NCBI RefSeq assembly: GCF_041438865.1
Contig: NZ_CP109450.1
Coordinates: 6,574,001 to 6,638,000, forward strand
Direction: 5' to 3'
Source: Streptomyces sp. NBC_01471
Lineage (GTDB): Bacteria; Actinomycetota; Actinomycetes; Streptomycetales; Streptomycetaceae
Length of the DNA stretch: 64,000 nucleotides
Shown: positions 59,725-64,000 of the stretch, in pieces
How positions within the stretch are numbered: position 1 is the stretch's first letter
How the letters are laid out: the number at the start of each line of letters is the position of its first letter
Program-made: the position numbers and the translations under genes
The notes under the pieces: generated by a model
The model's input: only the letters and a program-made list of their open reading frames with translations
Told to the model about the DNA's origin: nothing
Databases searched by the model: none

Positions 59725-60576
59725 CTACTGGGGCCCGGCCCCGCCGGACACCTCGGCCCCGCGCACCACTTCCAGCGGGTAGACGGGCGGGGTGCCGCCG
59801 AATTCCGGACAGACCGCCTGGTGGTCGCACCAGCCGCAGAGCTTCGACTGCCGCGGCTGCCAGTCGCCGCTCTCCGTGGCCTTCCTGATCGCGTCCCAGA
59901 GCGCCAGCAGCTTCCGCTCGACCCGCTCCAGATCGGCCTCGACCGGGTCGTACGTCACCACCTCGCCGCTTCCCAGATACACCAGCTGGAGCCGGCGCGG
60001 CACGACCCCCTTCAGCCGCCACACGACCAGCGCGTAGAACTTCATCTGGAAGAGCGCGCCCTCCGCGAACTGCGGACGCGGCGCCTTGCCCGTCTTGTAG
60101 TCGACGATCCGGACCTCGCCGGTCGGTGCCACATCGACCCGGTCGATGATCCCGCGCAGCCGCAGCCCGGACGCCAGCTCCGTCTCGATGAACAGCTCCC
60201 GCTCGGCGGGCTCCAGCCGCGTCGGATCCTCCAGCGTGAACCACCGCTCGACCAGCGACTCGGCCTCCGACAGCCACTTCGCGAGCTGCTCGCCCCCCGG
60301 GTCGTCCGCGAACAGCTCGCCCAGCTCGGGCTTGGCCGACAGAAGGCGGTCCCACTGACCGGGGACCATCGCCCGGGCACGCGGAACCGTCCGCTCCGCC
60401 GCCGGGTCGTCGAACATCCGCTCCAGCACCGCGTGCACCAGAGTTCCGCGCGTCGCCGCGGGGCTGGGCTTCTCCGGCAGCTTGTCGATCACCCGGAACC
60501 TGTACAGCAGCGGACACCGCATGAAGTCGCTCGCACGCGACGGCGAGAGTGAAGTGGGCTGCTGGGCGGTAGTCAT
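59725..60576 (-). CDS. RecB-family PD-(D/E)XK nuclease with four cysteines
   Basis: A protein of 283 aa from the ATG at 60576. It starts LSPSRASDFMRCPLLYRFRV, and the nuclease core is IDRVDVAPTGEVRIVDYKTGK, containing the Asp...Asp-x-Lys triad. One cysteine near residue 21 and three in LCGWCDHQAVCPEF form the pattern of an iron-sulfur cluster as in AddB and Cas4-like nucleases. It is a stand-alone nuclease domain, conserved in this genomic neighbourhood of actinobacteria near TrmI and the proteasome genes. No Cas genes are nearby. Confidence 0.9.
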   Translation of the reverse strand: MTTAQQPTSLSPSRASDFMRCPLLYRFRVIDKLPEKPSPAATRGTLVHAVLERMFDDPAAERTVPRARAMVPGQWDRLLSAKPELGELFADDPGGEQLAKWLSEAESLVERWFTLEDPTRLEPAERELFIETELASGLRLRGIIDRVDVAPTGEVRIVDYKTGKAPRPQFAEGALFQMKFYALVVWRLKGVVPRRLQLVYLGSGEVVTYDPVEADLERVERKLLALWDAIRKATESGDWQPRQSKLCGWCDHQAVCPEFGGTPPVYPLEVVRGAEVSGGAGPQ

Positions 60577-60730
60577 GTCCCAGACCCTACGACCCGCCAC
60601 TGACACCGAGCCGCATACCATCGACGGCAGACCTCCTCACACTGCATGATCAGACCATCGCGGAAACCGCGGAAAGCGGTGAAGGACCGGCGGTGGTGCG
60701 GAACGCATCCGAACGATACGAAGGGACACC

Positions 60731-61969
60731 GTGGACGAGAGCGGCGACAGCGGGCGCCCGCAGCCCGGTGCGGACGGGTCAGGCCCCGGCCCCGCACCCG
60801 ATGGCGGCAAGCCGCAGCGCCGGGACGCGCCGGGCGGCGGCATCCTGATGGGCCGCCCCTTCGGCGTTCCGGTGTATGTCGCCCCCAGCTGGTTCCTGGT
60901 GGCAGCGCTCATCACCTGGGTCTTCGGCGGCCAGCTCGACCGGATCCTCCCCGAGCTCGGCAACCTCCGGTATCTGGTCTCCCTCTTCTTCGCGGTCGCC
61001 TTCTACGCGTCCGTACTGGTCCACGAACTGGCCCACACCGTCGCCGCGCTGCGGTTCAAGCTCCCGGTGCGCCGCATCCAGCTCCAGTTCTTCGGCGGTG
61101 TCTCGGAGATCGAGAAGGAGTCCGACACCCCGGGGCGCGAGTTCATCCTGGCCTTCGTCGGACCGCTGCTGTCGCTGGTCCTCTCCGGCCTCTTCTACCT
61201 CGGGATGAAGGCGGTGGAGCCCGGAACCGTCCCCGGGGTCCTGCTGGCCGGACTGATGATCTCCAACCTCATCGTGGCGATCTTCAACCTCCTTCCCGGG
61301 CTGCCGCTGGACGGCGGCCGGATGCTCCGCGCGGTCGTCTGGAAGATCACCGGCAAGCCGATGAGCGGCACCATCGCCGCCGCCTGGTTCGGCCGCCTGC
61401 TCGCTGTCTCCGTCCTGATCGGTCTCCCGCTGCTCACCCACACCGGCTCCGACGCCGACGTGGGCGGCATGGAGACGGTCATGGACGCGCTGCTCGCGGC
61501 GATCCTCGCCGCGATCATCTGGACCGGCGCGGGCAACAGCCTGCGGATGGCCAGGCTGCGCGAGCACCTCCCCGAGCTGCGCGCCCGTACGCTCACCCGG
61601 CGTGCCGTCCCCGTGGAGACGACGACACCGCTCTCCGAGGCGCTGCGCAGGGCCAACGACGCCGGAGCCCGCGCGCTGGTCGTCGTGGACAGCCAGGGCG
61701 ACCCGACCGCCCTGGTCAGGGAAGCGGCCATCGTCGGTGTGCCGGAGCACCGGCGCCCCTGGGTCGCGGTCAGCGGACTCGCCCAGGACCTCACCGAGGG
61801 CATGCGGGTGCCGGCCGAGCTGGCGGGCGAGGCGCTCCTCGACAAGCTGCGGGCCAGTCCCGCCACCGAGTACCTGGTGGTCGAGGAGAGCGGCGCGATC
61901 TACGGAGTCCTCTCCACGGCCGACGTCGAACGGGCATTCGTCCAGGCGATGGCGCGACCCGGTTCCTGA
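60731..61969 (+). CDS. Site-2 protease (M50) with CBS domains
   Basis: A protein of 412 aa from a GTG preceded by AAGGGA. A polar N-terminus is followed by about six membrane segments, the zinc motif HELAH (in SVLVHELAHTVAALRF) and the second metal site in NLLPGLPLDGGRMLRA. The C-terminal third is a pair of CBS-type repeats (TTPLSEALRRANDAGARALV and ATEYLVVEESGAIYGVLSTA). These proteases cut proteins inside membranes and the CBS part may sense nucleotides. The next gene, trmI, begins 18 bases downstream. Confidence 0.92.
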   Translation: MDESGDSGRPQPGADGSGPGPAPDGGKPQRRDAPGGGILMGRPFGVPVYVAPSWFLVAALITWVFGGQLDRILPELGNLRYLVSLFFAVAFYASVLVHELAHTVAALRFKLPVRRIQLQFFGGVSEIEKESDTPGREFILAFVGPLLSLVLSGLFYLGMKAVEPGTVPGVLLAGLMISNLIVAIFNLLPGLPLDGGRMLRAVVWKITGKPMSGTIAAAWFGRLLAVSVLIGLPLLTHTGSDADVGGMETVMDALLAAILAAIIWTGAGNSLRMARLREHLPELRARTLTRRAVPVETTTPLSEALRRANDAGARALVVVDSQGDPTALVREAAIVGVPEHRRPWVAVSGLAQDLTEGMRVPAELAGEALLDKLRASPATEYLVVEESGAIYGVLSTADVERAFVQAMARPGS

Positions 61970-61987
61970 GGCCGGTAGTCTGCTCGT

Positions 61988-62932
61988 ATGTCCGAACCGA
62001 CCGGTGCCGCCCGCCGACGTGGGCCCTTCAAAGTCGGGGACCAGGTCCAGCTCACCGACCCCAAGGGACGCCACTACACCTTCACGCTCGAAGCAGGAAA
62101 GAACTTCCACACCCACAAGGGTTCTTTCTCGCACGACGAGCTGATCGGTGCTCCCGAGGGCAGTGTTGTCCGAACCACGGGAAACGTCGCCTACCTCGCG
62201 CTGCGCCCCCTGCTCCCCGATTTCGTCCTGTCCATGCCCCGCGGCGCCGCCGTGGTCTACCCCAAGGACGCGGGCCAGATCCTGGCCTTCGGGGACATCT
62301 TCCCCGGCGCACGGGTCGTCGAGGCGGGTGTGGGGTCCGGCGCGCTCAGCAGCTTCCTGCTGCGCGCCATCGGCGAGCAGGGGATGCTGCACTCGTACGA
62401 GCGCCGTGAGGACTTCGCGGAGATCGCCACGCAGAACGTGGAGCGCTACTTCGGCGGTCCTCACCCCGCCTGGCAGCTCACCGTCGGCGACCTCCAGGAC
62501 AACCTCTCCGACACGGACGTCGACCGTGTGGTGCTGGACATGCTCGCCCCCTGGGAGTGCCTGGACGCCGTCTCCAAGGCGCTCGTCCCCGGCGGCATCC
62601 TCTGCTGCTACGTGGCCACCACCACCCAGCTCTCGCGCACCGTCGAGTCGATCAGGGAGATCGGCTGCTTCGCCGAGCCGCAGCCCTGGGAGTCGATGGT
62701 CCGCAACTGGCACGTCGAGGGGCTCGCCGTCCGCCCGGACCACCGGATGATCGGCCACACCGGCTTCCTCGTCACCGCCCGCCGCCTCGCCGACGGAGTG
62801 GAGGCCCCGCTGCGCCGCCGCCGGCCGTCCAAGGGCGCCTACGGTGAGGACTACAGCGGCCCCGGGAAGAGCCCCGCCCAGCCGAAGGCCGGGACCGAGG
62901 GCGACTCCACCGGGTCCGACGAGACCGTCTGA
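61988..62932 (+). CDS. trmI: tRNA (adenine-58-N1)-methyltransferase
   Basis: A protein of 314 aa. The N-terminal domain is FKVGDQVQLTDPKGRHYTFT. The SAM site is RVVEAGVGSGALSSFLLRAIG (split here for length), then HSYERREDFAEIA, DLQDNLSDTDVDRVVLDMLA and PWECLDAV. This is the TrmI family that methylates A58 in the T loop of tRNA. A short basic, low-complexity tail follows. It probably shares a transcript with the site-2 protease and ends in a strong terminator. Confidence 0.95.
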   Translation: MSEPTGAARRRGPFKVGDQVQLTDPKGRHYTFTLEAGKNFHTHKGSFSHDELIGAPEGSVVRTTGNVAYLALRPLLPDFVLSMPRGAAVVYPKDAGQILAFGDIFPGARVVEAGVGSGALSSFLLRAIGEQGMLHSYERREDFAEIATQNVERYFGGPHPAWQLTVGDLQDNLSDTDVDRVVLDMLAPWECLDAVSKALVPGGILCCYVATTTQLSRTVESIREIGCFAEPQPWESMVRNWHVEGLAVRPDHRMIGHTGFLVTARRLADGVEAPLRRRRPSKGAYGEDYSGPGKSPAQPKAGTEGDSTGSDETV

Positions 62933-62949
62933 CCGCACAACGCACCGAC

Positions 62950-62994
62950 GCCGTCGCGGAGTTCCCCCAGCACATCGGGGAACTCCGCGACGGC
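62950..62994 (+). terminator. Strong intrinsic-type hairpin after trmI
   Basis: A perfect 18-bp stem (62950-62967 with 62977-62994, core cgcggagttcccc) and a 9-base loop, followed by ttcttta. It lies 17 bases after the trmI stop. Confidence 0.88.
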
Positions 62995-63096
62995 TTCTTT
63001 ACGTTGAACTTACGGACCCCGGCGTTCCGATCCCCTGTGACGTGTGGCACTATTCTGGCCACCCCCTCCGGCACAGCCCCACAGGAGACCTCTCGC

Positions 63097-63687
63097 GTGC
63101 AGCCCTCCGCGCTCCCGGACCTCGTACCCCCGGACCTCGCGCACAACAGGACCAGCCCGGTCCACTGGCTGGCCACGGCCACCGCGATGGCCGGCGTCGT
63201 CGCCCTGGCGGGCGTCCTGACGCCCGACCCGGCCACCGCGTCCCAGCCCGGCGGAAGACCACCGGCCCGCACCCGGGCGGCCGCGCCGGACCCGGCGGCC
63301 GTCACCTTCCCGCTGAAGTGCGGCGGGGCGGGCACCACCGTCACCAAGAAGGCGTCCGGCGACCTCGACGGGGACGGCAGCCCGGAAACGGTGGCCGCGG
63401 TGCGCTGCGACGCCGGATCGGGCACACCGCCCAGCGGTCTCTACGTGCTCACCCGGCCGAGGGCCGGCCACGGCCCGCCCCGGATCGTCGCGACGCTGGT
63501 CACCCCGGCGGAGCAGCAGACCGTGGGCGCTCTCGCGGTACGGGACGGCGCGGTGACCACGACGCTGCTCGGCTACTCCTCGCCCGATGTGCCGCGCTGG
63601 AATCCGGACGTACGGCAGCAGGCCAAGTGGCGCTGGCAGGGCGGCAAGTTCGTACGCTCCGTGCCTTCCCAGGCGCGGAGCGTATGA
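63097..63687 (+). CDS. Exported or membrane-anchored hypothetical protein
   Basis: A protein of 196 aa from the GTG at 63097, with AGGAG upstream. A hydrophobic segment near residues 24-42 (WLATATAMAGVVALAGVL) follows a short N-terminus, so it is either secreted or anchored. The outer part has SGDLDGDGSPETVAAVRC, an acidic DxDxDG calcium-binding-like loop as in FG-GAP/VCBS repeats, in a small beta domain. I recognise no enzyme. It is convergent with the ferredoxin gene. Confidence 0.8.
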   Translation: MQPSALPDLVPPDLAHNRTSPVHWLATATAMAGVVALAGVLTPDPATASQPGGRPPARTRAAAPDPAAVTFPLKCGGAGTTVTKKASGDLDGDGSPETVAAVRCDAGSGTPPSGLYVLTRPRAGHGPPRIVATLVTPAEQQTVGALAVRDGAVTTTLLGYSSPDVPRWNPDVRQQAKWRWQGGKFVRSVPSQARSV

Positions 63688-63767
63688 CGGTGGCGGGCGT
63701 ACGCCGACGGCGAGTACGTGACGGCACCAGGTGTACGGGCACGTGACGGCGCCTGGCGTATGACGGC

Positions 63768-64000
63768 CTACTCGGCAGCGGGTCCGTAGACCTCGACGCT
63801 GTCCGAAACACGCCGTACATGGATGCAGTCGCCCGGGCACTCCTTGGCCGAGTCCACCACGTCCTGGAGGAGCGGCAGCGGTACGGGCGTTGTGGCGCCG
63901 ACCGACTGGAGCAGTTCGTCGTCGGCGCTCTTCACGTACGCCAGCCCGTCGATGTCCAGCTCGAACACCTCGGGCGCGTACTGGGCGCAGATGCCGTCCC
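63768..64000 (-). CDS. Ferredoxin (C-terminal part, cut by window edge)
   Basis: The last 76 or so residues of a small ferredoxin; the start lies beyond the right edge. Visible parts are DGICAQYAPEVFELDIDG and the C-terminal cluster cysteines in AKECPGDCIHVRR, typical of Streptomyces 3Fe-4S/4Fe-4S ferredoxins. An inner insertion (SVGATTPVPLPLLQDVVDSA) fits a slightly longer member. Ferredoxins of this type serve cytochromes P450 and other oxidases. Confidence 0.87.
   Translation of the reverse strand, partial: DGICAQYAPEVFELDIDGLAYVKSADDELLQSVGATTPVPLPLLQDVVDSAKECPGDCIHVRRVSDSVEVYGPAAE

Noticed and set aside
59725..60576. Cas4-type nuclease of a defence system
   Set aside because: The four-cysteine PD-(D/E)XK layout is shared with Cas4, but the surroundings are housekeeping genes (site-2 protease, trmI) and there is no CRISPR or cas gene.

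Overview
The window is chromosomal DNA of a Streptomyces-type actinomycete. It has very high GC with a strong GC bias at third codon positions, so almost every gene has a long antisense shadow, and many start codons are GTG. Lineage markers are a pair of chaplin genes, the mycothiol ligase mshC, a mycothiol-dependent formaldehyde pair, a WhiJ-like Xre/DUF397/ATPase set, F420/flavin LLM oxidoreductases and a gyl-type glycerol operon. From memory, the outer parts follow the Streptomyces coelicolor order running from the gluconate genes through chpH/chpC and mshC to the glycerol operon and metH.

Left core (1-26.4 kb): gluconate permease (cut by the window edge), gluconokinase and a GntR regulator around a long palindromic operator; an amino-acid permease; an S-(hydroxymethyl)mycothiol dehydrogenase with a metallo-beta-lactamase partner; a methyltransferase; the Xre/DUF397/ATPase set; a secreted GH95 fucosidase; tRNA-Leu(GAG); an M20 peptidase; chpH and chpC; a degenerate RecD2-like protein; an aldo/keto reductase; an LLM oxidoreductase; a ferritin-like protein; CorA; a histidine phosphatase / DUF3090 / SCO1664-type cassette running into mshC; and a PAC2 protein.

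Accessory block (26.4-46.9 kb): this lies between the PAC2 gene and the glycerol operon, which I recall as neighbours in S. coelicolor. Its first half is an L-fucose-type sugar acid cluster: fuconate dehydratase, an SDR, a CUT2 ABC transporter and a FadR-type regulator. A near-identical operator word lies upstream of its first gene, of its regulator, and of the distant GH95 fucosidase gene, suggesting one regulon that releases, imports and oxidises fucose. Its second half is an 11-gene leftward operon: aldehyde dehydrogenase, extradiol dioxygenase, aspartate-dehydrogenase-like protein, alpha/beta hydrolase, cupin, two SDRs, a ThDP enzyme, a ferredoxin reductase, a small recombinase-like protein and a Rieske oxygenase. 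It is flanked by a MarR regulator and a divergent MFS transporter. I read it as an aromatic ring-hydroxylation and meta-cleavage pathway that lacks the usual hydratase and aldolase. I could not assign a substrate, and it is the best candidate for an undescribed system. Related operator-like words sit at the MarR promoter and in the ALDH/MFS gap.

Right core (46.9-64 kb): glycerol operon gylR-glpF-glpK-glpD with GylR-like palindromes; cobalamin-dependent methionine synthase followed by an 8-bp tandem repeat; a HAD phosphatase; an orphan peptide-type binding lipoprotein; an orphan NarL-type response regulator; a RecB-family nuclease; a site-2 protease with CBS domains; tRNA m1A58 methyltransferase; an exported hypothetical protein; and a ferredoxin cut by the window edge.
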